From Dermacentor variabilis (Eukaryota > Arthropoda > Arachnida > Ixodida > Ixodidae): 64,000 nt of DNA. Below are positions 1 to 10,099 of this stretch, in pieces (position 1 is the stretch's first letter; each line of letters opens with the position of its first letter). The stretch spans positions 118,582,709-118,646,708 of the forward strand of contig NC_134572.1 of NCBI RefSeq assembly GCF_050947875.1. Reading direction: 5' to 3'. The position numbers and the translations under genes are program-made. The notes below the pieces were generated by a model. It was not told where the DNA came from. It made no database searches and saw only the letters and a list, made by a program, of their open reading frames with translations.

Positions 1-506
1 CACAGTTTTAGGGTGAGTATTGTCAACTAGAAATATCTACTACTTCCGGAAAAAAACTTATTGGTACTGTAGCCAAGCGGTCGAGGCAGCAATGTATTTC
101 GTTCCAATGGTACCGCCATATTCCAGTTTCGCCTGTATTAATACATCAAGTGCATGCGTGACGGAGACCTTGTGTAAAGGGCATCGTTAAAGCAATAAGC
201 AGGGAACGGGAAAAGCTTGCGGCGAAGGCTGCAGAAAGCGCGAACGTCGAGCCCTAGCAAAGCTTTTTACACAAAATGTTTCTCCTTGTTTGCTTTTCGG
301 TGACTTCTAGATACTTTCTGTTAAGATGCAACTTAATATCATGCTTAATTTTGCAAGAGAACTCTACAAAAGCGCCAACTCGAGTGTGCGTTGAAAACCG
401 TGGTCATCTCGCAGGAAGAAAGAACCCCGCATTGGCTTTGTTTGCGTGTTGGCAATCTTTGGCCCCCTGACAACAACTTTCTGTTAACTTCTTTCAACGT
501 GTGCAG
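1..506. other. No gene recognised (possible intron/flank)
   Basis: Nothing codes convincingly here. The right end (about 475-506) is pyrimidine-rich and ends in a usable splice acceptor (gtgcag), so this may be intron upstream of the exon candidate at 507. A short tRNA-like A-box string near 66-95 has no matching B-box. Confidence 0.4.
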
Positions 507-662
507 ACCTACCACGAAACCAGGCAATTCTTGGACACACCATACTCGACGGGCTCCAACTACGACGTCACTAGTCTTCCAGTAGTTTTGCATATGGAAA
601 CGCATCCTCACATGCTGGCCCGCCTCAAGGAGTCTGGAATGAAGAATCAACAGTTCTCAAAG
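507..662 (+). CDS. Candidate internal exon of an unidentified host gene
   Basis: A 52-codon stretch is bounded by an acceptor (ttcaacgtgtgcag just before 507) and a donor-like AAG|gttggt just after 662, phase 0 at both ends. The predicted peptide begins TYHETRQFLDTP and ends ESGMKNQQFSK. It has balanced composition and no low-complexity, and nothing in it looks like a transposon domain. I do not recognise the protein family. The phase-0 donor is compatible with the phase-0 acceptor of the terminal exon candidate at 3612, so both could belong to one plus-strand gene whose 5' part lies left of this window. Weak points are the non-consensus donor (gttggt) and the short length. I infer a host exon from composition and splice context only; transcript data could overturn this. 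Confidence 0.45.
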
Positions 663-2089
663 GTTGGTGCGAAACTGCGACGGCAGCTAAACCTTGCATG
701 CAGTTCATTGTTGTGCCTGTGTAGAAGCCATGCCAAAGAGAAGTTGGATTGGTAGATTACGATCCTTGAAGAGCGAATATCTAAATCTTTTTCTTCTGAG
801 GAAACTTGGTAAGCGAGAAGGCACACCAAAACAAAAGATGGATTGCGACGGAGCACTAAATTTCCGGCACGTTCGCTTCTCGCGACATCACGGATTTTGA
901 CAGCGTATGATGGACGTTACTTGATTCTTTATCAATTAAAATATGCATTACATTGCTTATGGTATCAGGAAAAGGCTCAATTGGAAACTATTATACACGA
1001 AATAGGACAGATACGCGAAAATACTATGAAACACGTGACGTCACACTGAAGTACTTGCCGCCGCGGCTGAGTACGAAATTCAAGAAAAGGGAAGTTTGAC
1101 CTTTTTTTTTTTTACGCCAGGTAAATGATCTACTTGATTTGATTTGCTAGTTCTGAAAAAAAAAATAGCCTGCCTGCCAAATTTGGTTCACTGTTCTCTC
1201 TTTAATAATTCTTCAAAAACGTTCCGAACGAGAAGAGCAAAGTATGAGAATCCGTAAATAAGTTACCGAACTGGTGCTCAGCCCAGAAATGCACCTGCTG
1301 TATACTGAACTATGGTCATTGTCTCCTTGCGAAGGTAGTCCTTTCATGTAACGGTACACTGCTCCCAGTGTTTTCTCGTCACTAAAACGCTTCCTGGAAT
1401 TAGTCTCGAATCGCGCTTTGCGTTTGTTCGCCTTAACGGTTTCAGAGCGTTGGACGCTGAAAACGATACGTCTTGTAAGCAATAATCTAGCGGCGTGTTC
1501 ATCCTCAACATTTACAGTTTGTTTTCGTCGCGACCAACACGCTCGCGTGAACAAATCATACCAGACTGTTTCTGGCATCGCCGACTGTCTACGCTTCGGT
1601 TTTGCCCTGCGACACGCCCTTCAGCTATAGGGTCTAGCCTCGGCTCACTCTAGCGAGAAAGGTTCAGCTAGTTAAATACGTCATGTAAGATATTGAGCAA
1701 TGGCGAGGATGCTCTTTACGTCGATGAACAAGCAAGTTCCTATAACGCTGCGCGAGTGGATAATTTATAATGGAGCGTCCAGTTGGCTCCAGCCTTATGC
1801 GCTGAGTGACCTCTCCGAGGCGCTTAAGTATATTTCACTAATAATGCGAGTTATTAGTCTAGATCTCTGGTTTTAGCTGACAATGCACAACCCCACGAAC
1901 ATTCAAGGATGAAGGAAGCATGCTCTTGTTTGACTGTCTTGCCTATCACGCCTTCTTCTGTCTTAGGCACTCCAGGCTTCCCAATGCGAAGACTTTTGCT
2001 TGTTTGGCTTGGTGTTCGTAAGCCCAGGCACAAAGTATCGTCCTCTGTGATGAACATCAATATCAATGAGATCGTTCATCGTGGGGCGG
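663..2089. other. No gene recognised (possible intron)
   Basis: AT-rich sequence with homopolymer T runs (about 1100-1112) and short spurious reading frames on both strands. No conserved domain or repeat seen. If the exons at 507 and 3612 are one gene, this lies in an intron. Confidence 0.35.
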
Positions 2090-2122
2090 CGAAGGTTTTG
2101 TCGAAATTCGACAAAACCTTCG
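2090..2122. repeat. Perfect 16-bp inverted repeat with a 1-nt spacer
   Basis: Left arm 2090-2105 (cgaaggttttgtcgaa) is the exact reverse complement of right arm 2107-2122, with a single A at 2106. It would form a very stable hairpin or cruciform. It is not part of any element I recognise here. Confidence 0.85.
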
Positions 2123-2462
2123 GTTCGGTGGCCGGGATCGTACGGACGAGCTACAGCATGACGGTGCACGTTCAAAACAGACGTCAGGATTGCTTGCACT
2201 GTTTAGCATGACACCCTACGAGGTCGTCAACATCAAAAATAGTTTTAAACCTGTCATCTTACACGATATTTCTATTTTCGCAGCAGCTTTAAGGCTGACG
2301 GACACTTTCATCGTCTCTCGGTCATAGGATTGTTCAATAACATTGTAGATATTAATTTCGAATTTTGCATATTGAGCCACTGAACTTGAAGTTAGGCTTT
2401 TTTTTGTTTTCACTGTACAGTGAAATTGGGTGCACCTCTCTCAAGTCATAAAAGCATCTCTA

Positions 2463-2464
<2 letters not shown>

Positions 2465-2502
<38 letters not shown>
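2465..2502. repeat. (GA)n microsatellite
   Basis: About 18 uninterrupted AG dinucleotides followed by an A/G-rich tract (to about 2525). It creates an artificial Arg-Glu-rich reading frame that I do not regard as a gene. Confidence 0.95.
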
Positions 2503-2504
<2 letters not shown>

Positions 2505-2766
2505 GAAGAAGGAAAGGCAGGGAGAAACCAGACTGAGTCCAGTTTGCTACCCTACACAGAACTCCGTGTTGAAGTCACAATGCTGTGCGATACAATTGCC
2601 CATTTAACTAAATTGCTATGCCTGCTTTCGGATGAAACCTATGCGTTTCTTTCTATGTTCGCTATAGGGCCATCCGAGCATACCCAAGTTTATTCAGAGG
2701 CCTGTGAAATTTGCAGAGATGTGCTGACAACGATCACCCCATTTTGAACGTCACTCGCAGTACGCG

Positions 2767-3251
2767 TCAGAGGTTGCGTGGAATCAACTCAGAAGTCTGA
2801 CGCTGCTTCACGACTCTCCCAATACGAACTGTGCTTCTGATTTGATATTGTTCGTAAAGATATTGAGGAGGGGTAAAAAAAGCGTGAGATGTGGTGCTTT
2901 GCGTGCGCCGGGCTGGTGACGAAAAAGACTGCCAGCCGTTTTCTGAACACTGTGCCAGTGGCCCCACCCGCTGTCCGTCATCGTGACCCAGCCCCTCCAG
3001 CGCATGCGCACGCACCAGCAAAATATGAGAGCCGCCGCACCATCCGTCTCCGTAATGCCACGTAATGGGACTCCAAGGCGCTTCGCAGCTACGACGTTGC
3101 GCTCGCCCGATTCCGAGCATGTTCATGTCGCCAAACGTTTCCGACACCCGCTTCACGCTAGACTGCTCATGCGGTACCAAGGAGAAAAGAGGAAATGTTG
3201 TAACCTCCTTTCAGAAACCGCGTAGGTTATGCGACGCCTCCAGGCCACGGC
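2767..3251. other. GC-rich unique stretch, no gene recognised
   Basis: Noticeably GC-richer than its surroundings with CpGs retained. Overlapping open frames exist on both strands but none has a recognisable domain. It could be a regulatory or CpG-rich segment; nothing more can be supported. Confidence 0.25.
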
Positions 3252-3396
3252 GAGCGCGTGGGTGAGCGAGTTCGTGAGCGTGTGAGCGCGTGAGTGAGCA
3301 AGTTCGTGAGCGTGTGATCGCGTGAGTGAGTGAGTGAGTGAGCGCGTGAGTGAGTGAGTGAGTGAGTGAGTGAGTGAGTGAGTGAGTGAGTGAGAG
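3252..3396. repeat. Degenerate GTGAGC block leading into a (GAGT)n microsatellite
   Basis: The first part (3257-3325) is a duplicated roughly 44-bp unit built from GTGAG variants (gagttcgtgagcgtgtga and a copy). The second part (about 3322-3394) is nearly pure GAGT. The reverse strand would read as repeated HSLT tetrapeptides, an artefact of the repeat. Confidence 0.9.
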
Positions 3397-3611
3397 CACA
3401 AGCGAAGGGCGTGCGAACAGTGTGTAAAAGGCTGCATCCAACAAGATTCTAAGAGGTGTCGCGACAGGTCTTTAAAGTGGCATGCAAACGTACCGCAGCG
3501 TCACGCAACCATGGGCCGCTCTGACTGCCCCCTTTTCATTTGTCTCTTCCCCTCTCTTCCCCCTACTCCTTCGGACGTCCTGCGTGAACGCGGTCCGCTC
3601 GAAAGCTCCAG

Positions 3612-3761
3612 TCAGAAGTGCTGTCGGGCGACGCGCTGGAGCGGGCGCAGGTCATGCTGGGATACTACATCCAGGAGGCCCGGCTGCTGGCCAGGAGTCT
3701 CGGCCCCTCGGACGCCGCCAAGTCGCTTGTCACCATCGTCGGAAGCCTCAAGGACCTGTGA
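3612..3761 (+). CDS. Candidate terminal exon of an unidentified host gene
   Basis: A long pyrimidine tract (about 3525-3575) precedes an acceptor (gctccag, AG at 3610-3611). The frame then reads 49 codons to a TGA at 3759-3761. The peptide contains GDALERAQVMLGYYIQEA and ends IVGSLKDL; it is probably helical and amphipathic. Codon use is GC-rich at third positions, unlike the AT-rich flanks, which supports real coding sequence. Entry phase is 0, matching the exon candidate at 507-662, so it may be the last exon of the same gene. An alternative acceptor four bases later would change the phase. I do not recognise the family and assign no function. An AATAAA at 5756-5761 is too far away to be a confident poly(A) signal. 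Confidence 0.5.
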   Translation, partial: SEVLSGDALERAQVMLGYYIQEARLLARSLGPSDAAKSLVTIVGSLKDL

Positions 3762-5775
3762 CGACTCGCGTCTTGGGACAAGGCGACTTGTTCGCGAGCC
3801 AAAGCGTTACCCTTGATGTGTTTTCTTTTAGCTCTGTTTTTCAGGTGCTCAGCGGAACGGCGAAGCGTGCACGTGCATCACCTTCGTTTGGTCGGGGCTG
3901 ACGCCGTGCACAAAATTTTTGCGAGCACTCGTTGTTGAAGTCACATGTCTAATTTGCGAGTTTCACACGTGTAAGCTGTTTCGCGCAAGCTGCTGTCCAC
4001 GCGCCCACACTGAAAGTGGCGTGCCGAAGTGGGCAGCCTTGAAGTCGCGTTTTTTGCGGCTTCAGATATGCATGGCCAATTCGCAAACCAGGCGTTGTTA
4101 GCGAACGTCTCCACGGGACAGGTGTCGAGACGAGTACATGCCCTGTTTTCCGCAAGCCCCTTATTTTTTTGGAATCTCGTGCGAAATGTGTCCAGGGTAA
4201 GACATGGCGATCGCCTTATAGAACGAAGCCACTTTTATACAGACTACTGCAGAGATAGTATCTATGGTATATAGTCCCTCCCGAAGCTTTCCAGGTCTTC
4301 CAGACTTGCACCCACGGCGCCTTGGCCTTAGCGTGCGTTCGCTAGCGTTTGAAAGAAAGCTCTGTCGGTAGAGAGTACTAGCACAATGCAATATGCCAAA
4401 CTTACTGTTCCTAAAGGAAGAAAAATTAAGTGGTAGAACAGCTAAGCACTGCAATGTCGGCATTCGCTTAGCTTAAACAATTCGACGAAGATAAGTCTTG
4501 GGACGATCTCTTGGTGTAGATGTCAACTGACACGGGTCCTTTGACCGTTTCTCTCGACATCTACACGAACAGCGAGTACTGCAACAACTTGTGCATGAAC
4601 AAGGACCGTTGTTCACGCAGCGGGCCTTGAACCAAGTGAAGAATGACTGTTGTGACATATGAAAACAGTCAAAATTACTTGGGACGTACCGCATACGCGC
4701 CCGGTTGTCTCTGCCCAGTTCCCGAGTTATTGCTGCAGTTAGCATATTTCCCGCGAGTATGGCTTTGCAACTGTGTCCCGAGGCAATCAAGAGAAGGAAA
4801 ATTATCTGGCCACTCCTTAGCGTCAGCACGCTACTCTTGCGTGTCGACTCTGCGCGGCCGGCTTTTCTATAGCTGGCCACGCGTATGACACGTGCCAATC
4901 GCACGCCAACACCTTGGCACACTATGAGACGCCAATGCTTTTCACGATGGTGGTGTTATGTAATGCTCAAGTTTGGTACACGTGAGCTTCCAGGTCAGGC
5001 AGGTCCCGTTACAGCATGGGTTCATCACGGGGATCGCAATACACCTGCAGGAGACTCCGTGGGGAGGTTTTCTGCAGTTGAAGCATAACGAAAGCTCGCG
5101 AGTTAGCAATTTTTCAGCACCGCATGCGTAATGAAGCAAGCCGCGTGACCTGCGGCCTTCGAAATATTAGACGAGCGCACTGCGCCTACTATAAATAATT
5201 TCATCATTGTTTTAGCGCCTTTATGTGATCAAAACTATATTGTTTTTTTAAGACGCAAGTTTTTATCAATATACGTAAGCAGTATGTGCACACAGCTAAT
5301 ATGGTGTTAACGCACGTGCGTGTGTGATATATTTTATGGAAAATAAAATGTCTACATGCTTCCTGCTCTGCGTTCATGTTGCTTGATTGCACTCCGAGTT
5401 GAATAACTGTACCCGCTTCAACTGCTGCGCCTAGACATGACGTAGGCAAATGGTATAGGGTAAGACTTTAGATGCACTAGTAAAGACTTCTTTCAACGAA
5501 CACTGCACTGCTCAGCTATAAGCACTCGGTGGTGAAAGCTTTCCACGATGACAGCACCGCCCTAGCGAGCAGTGGAGGCGAAATTAGGGCAGGTAGTGGC
5601 ACATTCGCCGCCGTGACATATTTTTTATCGCTTACCAACGGAGCAGGAGTGTCAGAAATGCGAAAAATCGTCGGAGCACGCTTGGGTCCGCATAAATAGG
5701 GACAATTTTGTGACCGAGATCGGAAGCAAGAACGCTGCCGCACTTTGAACTCGGAATAAAGCTCGATGCGTAACA
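3762..5775. other. No gene recognised
   Basis: Mixed-composition DNA downstream of the terminal exon candidate; it may include 3' UTR. Short frames on both strands are unsupported. No repeat family was recognised except the start of the SINE-like repeat at 5776. Confidence 0.35.
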
Positions 5776-6014
5776 TACGAGAAGAAAGGGGGTTAAACGA
5801 GGGGCCCGATTTTTATTAGTCATATAATAAGAAACCAACAAACACTGACACCAAGGACAGTATAGAGGAAATTATTTGTGCTTAATAAATTAAAGAAACG
5901 ATAAATTATTGGAAATGAGAGTGGTTGAAAAAACAACTTGCCTCAGTTGGGGACCGAGCCCACAACATTCGCATTTCGCGCGCGATGCTCTACCAATCGC
6001 GCTACCGCGGCACC
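5776..6014 (-). repeat. tRNA-related SINE-like repeat, copy A
   Basis: Read on the minus strand, the head (6014 down to about 5945) has a degenerate A-box (tagcgcgattggtagagca) and a B-box-like ggctcggtccccaac, followed by a roughly 170-bp body and a 3' end in aaaatcgggcccctcg. Copy B, at 6222-6440, shares most of this body. This family is different from the Ruka-type SINE elsewhere in the window. Confidence 0.6.
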
Positions 6015-6221
6015 GTTTCCCCATCCACTTTTTTGGGTATTTATGTGTCCTAGTAGAACAATGGTAGTGTTAGCCAGCGCCACCACTCACGGACCTTGGT
6101 GGCGGACGTGGAACTCCTTTCTGCCGCAGGCGTCGCGAGAACGTGGTCTTTTTTGGGTTATAAACCCACACATGCTATCTGAAGGCATCAATGTTGCCGG
6201 GTTCGAGACCTTCGTTATGTA

Positions 6222-6440
6222 ATAAACGATATGAAAGGGGGTTAACCGAGGGGCCCGATTTTTATTAGTCATATCATAAGAAGCCAACAAACACTGACAC
6301 CAAGGACAGGATAGGGGAAATTGTGCTTAATAAATGAAATAAAGAAACTATAAACCACTGGAAATGAAAGTGGATGAAAAAACAACTTGTCGCAGGTGGG
6401 AACCGAACCCACAACCTTCGCATTTCGCGTGGTCAAAGTC
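6222..6440 (-). repeat. tRNA-related SINE-like repeat, copy B (head truncated)
   Basis: It matches copy A from the 3' end through the B-box (ccgaacccacaaccttcg on the plus strand) and then diverges after about 6440, so the A-box end is missing. Both copies lie in the same orientation about 450 bp apart and both are preceded by gaaaggggg, suggesting a shared 3' tail or a segmental tandem duplication. Confidence 0.6.
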
Positions 6441-7815
6441 CGGAGACGTCCGCTGCGGTGTCTCATGGAGTTGTTTGGAGCTGTTCTGGATTTTAATGTG
6501 GTTCGTAAAGTGGGACGATTCTGAAGGCCATGCAGCATCACAGCACCAACACGCATCATAGCATTAACTAACGGAACTAACACACCGGGGTACCAAGCAG
6601 CATATCTCGACAGACCTACCGCAAACCTACCTGTCTCCAATTTCTTCCTATTCTCTCAGCAATGTCCCTTTTATTGTCACATCCCTCTCTTCTACCGTGT
6701 GTCCCATCTAACGTTAGCAAAACTGGTCAAATGAAGAAAGAACGATATTAGGAGACCGAGGCGCAAGATAAGATTATAAAACCTACCATGTTCGGTCGTC
6801 AGAGGTCTGGCAACCGAAGACCGTAGGTCTTAAAATTGTGCCTTGCGCCATACTTTTTGAAGTTGTTTTTCTGCTTTGAACAACTTGGTTAACATTAGCT
6901 GGGACACCCTATATATTACTCTGCCCTGTGCCACTTTTTCTCCACGGCCGCGAGGCAGTTCAAGTGTTCACTGGAAACTGAGATAGTTACGAGTCCCTTT
7001 CCGTGCTTTCCCAATCCTTACTCTTTTTTGTCCCAAATATAATTGACTATTACTAGTACTACAACTCCAACCATCCTATATGGTTTCTGCCCAATTTTCG
7101 TATTTAGCGGTCAGTGTCGGTGACAATCGGGTGATAAGTGAAAGTGCTGCAGCGACCTCTGGCCGGTCCTAAGGACATGGGTGTGACGGCGAACGCCAGA
7201 AAAAGGCCAATACCGCTTCAGCCGGGCGCCCAGTAGGGTCGCCAACCATTCCGAATTTCGCGTGACGATCCCGACTTCTGAGCTAATGTCCCGAGTCCCG
7301 ACTTGACCCAGTCGTGACGGCCACTGGTGCCGACTTATTTTTTAATGCTGAATAACAATCAACTAGAATTTCTTTTATAATGCCTGACCGCTCGGTTGTA
7401 AATCCTTCTCTTTTGTCTAGCCTTGCATTGTCGTAAACATAAAGGCGGTTTTGTTTTTGACAAAGTTTTAATTATGTTGTAAGCCCCTGACCCCGCAAAT
7501 TACGTTTGGTTGTATTGGTATTGGTAGCAGGCAACTACATTTTTTTTAAAGTCGCGACAACATGGGTAGGCCGTAACATTGCGAAACTTTGTTCCAAGTA
7601 CAGACTGACGGCGTCCGGCAATTAAAAGGGTGCTCGTCGCCATCCGCCTGAACGACGATAAAGTTAAAAGGTCACTGAAGAAAAAAATAAGCTGAGCTGT
7701 CATGGTAAATCGCACTTGCACAATACATAAAAGCCACTCTTAATCCTGAGAGAAGGCTTGAGAAGACAAAAAGAAAGGAGGTTGCTTTAAAGTTCCCGTA
7801 CCTGTGACGTAGGTG
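6441..7815. other. No gene recognised; one MITE-like terminus
   Basis: No coding sequence is supported. At about 6889-6912 the string gctgggacaccctata resembles the terminal repeat end of TA-target tick MITEs (compare 53370-53420), but no partner terminus was found nearby. Confidence 0.3.
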
Positions 7816-7826
7816 TGACGTCTGTT

Positions 7827-7983
7827 GACTACCGACACTTGACAACATCACGCGCAAGGACGTACACCCACTGCCCCGAATCGATGAGGCCTTGGACTGC
7901 CTCCACGGAGCCACGTACTTTTCCTTCATGAACCTGCGCTCCGAATACTGGCAGATTACCGTTGATGCCATGGACCGCGAGAA
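7827..7983 (+). pseudogene. Ty3/gypsy reverse transcriptase fragment
   Basis: After one frame correction near 7840 the plus strand reads DYRHL, then a stretch beginning NITRKDVHPLPRIDEALDCL and continuing with HGATYFSFMNL, SEYWQITVDA and MDREKT. This is the conserved N-terminal palm region of Ty3/gypsy RT (DYRxLN, PLPRI, GATYFS, YWQI). The normal LDLxSGYwQI motif is altered to MNLRSEYWQI. No protease, RNase H or LTR is present. The fragment ends abruptly at about 7983, where sequence from an oppositely oriented LINE begins. It is a dead scrap, unrelated in position to the intact element at 60-64 kb. Confidence 0.75.
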
Positions 7984-8430
7984 GACACTTCCTTGGGGAA
8001 CTCCGGATCTTACGCTAGATTTAATGGAATATTGCTGGTTAACTTCCACAAACTGAGTGCGGTTGGTAAGGTAGTCTTTGATTCAGTTCAGAATATGGCC
8101 TTTTCCCAAGGTAAATTCGAGTTTATAAATTAATTTCTTATGTGTTACGCCATCGAAAGCTTTTGAAAAATCTAGAAAGATTAGATCGATTTGTTTATGT
8201 AGGTCAATACTTAACGATACATCGTGGACAAGCTCAATTAGTTGTCTGATCGTGGAAACTCCTTTGCGAAAACCATGCTGACAATCTGTTAGTATTTCTT
8301 CCTGTTCAAGGTGTTTGGTTATGTGCCTTAAAATAATGTGTTCTAGTAGTTTACACACAGTGCATGCTAGTGAGATTGGCCTGTAGTTAGCGGGTTCTGT
8401 TTTACTTCCCGATTTATGAATTGCCTTCAC
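7984..8430 (-). pseudogene. CR1/L2-type reverse transcriptase core (broken)
   Basis: Translated motifs in order are KSGSKTEPANYRPISL (finger region), GFRKGVSTIRQL, IDLIFLDFSKAFDGVTHKKL (the first catalytic Asp box) and, across a frameshift near 8050, SGVPQGSV. These are diagnostic of CR1/L2-group non-LTR RTs. The FADD box and thumb are missing because the fragment is truncated at about 7984. It would have copied its own RNA at a nicked target site; this copy cannot. Confidence 0.8.
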
Positions 8431-8517
8431 TTTAGCTGTTTTCCAATCCTAAGGGAGGGTGCCTGAGGAGAGTGATTTGTTAAAAATTATTAATAAGTAC
8501 TTGGCCATCCACTAAGC

Positions 8518-9096
8518 TTATCTGCGAAGGAATGCATTTGGTATACTATCAGTTCCTGGGGATTTCTTTGGGTCTAAGTTAAGTAGTAGGTTAGGTACGC
8601 CTGTTTCGGTTAGTGTGAGTGACTCTAGAGGCTTATTTCTAGAGAAGCCTGCTTGTGGTAGTGCGCCGTTGTCCTCAGTGAAAATGGAGCAGAAGTAGTC
8701 GTTAAGCAAGTTAGCGGAGTTTCTATTATCTTCATTTGAGGCTTCGTTGTCGTTACGATTCTTTTGGTTAATGTAGCTCCAGAATTTCGTGGGAGCAGTT
8801 TTCAAAAAGTTTGACAGTGCATTAGTAAAGTGGAACTGTTTAGCTGTCCTAATTTTTGATTTCATAATTTGGATAGCTGCGCTGAGATTTTCATGCGTAA
8901 ATTTGAATGGGTTAGTTTTCAGCAATTCGGTTAAGTTACGTTTCGCATGTATAACGTCACTCGTTATCCATGGATTACGCCTAGTAAGTTTCTTTCTTCT
9001 AGTTGGTATGTGATTGGTTATACAATGAGATATAATGACATTAAACGCGAGCCACAATGTATCTATGTCCGTATTGCTGTTATGTGAAAGTTGCAA
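8518..9096 (-). pseudogene. LINE ORF2 linker between endonuclease and RT
   Basis: 192 open codons with the motif NPWITSDVIHAKR (equivalent to the KPWiT motif after the endonuclease), FWSYINQKN and LNDYFCSIFT, then DPKKSPGTDSIPN just before the RT fingers. These are typical of the CR1/L2 interdomain region. A stop at about 9100 separates it from the endonuclease and another near 8515 from the RT. Confidence 0.75.
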
Positions 9097-9104
9097 AAAC
9101 GAGT

Positions 9105-9602
9105 CTATTCATTAATCAGGTAACCAGGTATACTAGTGTCGTTAGCTTTACTATAGTCGGGGTAAACGATGATTTGCTGAGGAGTGACGATGTCATGAAG
9201 GGGTACAGTGCAATAGGTGATTTTGTGATCAAAAATACCATCTAGTAAGCTTAATCTAGTTTCGTCAATTATGAAGTGATTGCTGAGGAATATTAGGTCT
9301 AGTATGGAACAGCTGGATCCCTGTACACGTGTAGGTTCAGTTACAACTTGAGTAAGGTTGAACGATAACATAAAGTCAACTAACACATCCGCCAAGGGTG
9401 AATGATGCTGCATTGTTTGCCAGTTCACTTCAGGAACGTTAAAACCACCTGAGATTATTAATTTGGACCCCGATGCGCATTGCTCAGTGTATTCATGCAA
9501 TCGGCGCATAATGTCGAGGCCGGAAGAAGGACTTCGACAGACGCAGCCTACGACAATATGAAAAGCGCAGTTTACAAAAGTCAGCCTCAACGCCCGCAAC
9601 AT
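9105..9602 (-). pseudogene. LINE endonuclease domain C-terminal part (broken)
   Basis: The translated frame contains CVCRSPSSGLDI, LIISGGFNVPEVNW (the GDFN catalytic motif with G in place of D) and SILDLIFLSN, as expected of the apurinic/apyrimidinic-type endonuclease of CR1/L2 LINEs. The N-terminal portion with the WN and QET motifs is not recognisable further right. Loss of the Asp in GDFN would itself inactivate cleavage. Confidence 0.7.
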
Positions 9603-9823
9603 CCGGTAGCATTAACAATGGGATTTCTTTCTTTACTAGAATGGCCACGCACTGTCTTATGTTGTCCGGTCTTTCTGGATGATAGCGTAGTCGGCAGGGG
9701 CTGTCTCAACAACTTTAATATCAGTTGTTAGCCAAGTTTCTGTTAGAAAGTCAGGTTCATATGCAAGAATCAAGGCTTCAAGGGAATCAGTTTTTTTTAA
9801 TATGCTACGGGCATTGACATTAA

Positions 9824-10053
9824 ACTATGGGGTTTTACGCGCCAAAACCACTCTCTGATTATGAGGCACACCGTAGGGGGGGGGGACTCCGTAAATTTCG
9901 ACCACCTGTGGTTCTTTAACGTGTACCTAAATCTAAGTGCACGGGTGTTTCGCATTTCGCCCCCATCGACATGCGGCCGCCGTGGCCGGGATTCGATCCC
10001 GCGACCTCGTGCTCAGCAGCCTAACACCATAGCCACTGAGCAACCACGGCGGG
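9824..10053 (-). mobile_element. Ruka-type tRNA-derived SINE inside the LINE
   Basis: This is the reverse complement of the well-preserved copies at 18356 and 47863. The tRNA-like head lies at the right (about 10053-9978), with the B-box core gggatcgaatccc seen as gggattcgatcccgcgacc on the plus strand. The body follows with the cacccgtg and accccatag-like 3' strings. It carries a G-run (9887-9895). Flanking duplications are too degraded to define. Confidence 0.85.
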
Positions 10054-10099
10054 CGGCATTTATTTTCAGAGAGCATAAGTCATAAGTCGGAAGTCAAGT

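Noticed and set aside
61..130. tRNA-Leu-like A-box string
   Set aside because: No B-box or acceptor-stem pairing was found at the right distance; not a tRNA gene or clear SINE.
1213..1578. 121-codon minus-strand reading frame
   Set aside because: No recognisable domain, composition like non-coding DNA, and no splice or transposon context.
2430..2747. Arg-Glu-rich reading frame
   Set aside because: Driven by the GA microsatellite; no domain in the remainder.
2767..3180. 137-codon minus-strand reading frame
   Set aside because: Open because the stretch is GC-rich; overlapping frames on the other strand are equally open and none has a domain.
3153..3444. HSLT-repeat reading frames
   Set aside because: Translation of the GAGT repeat.
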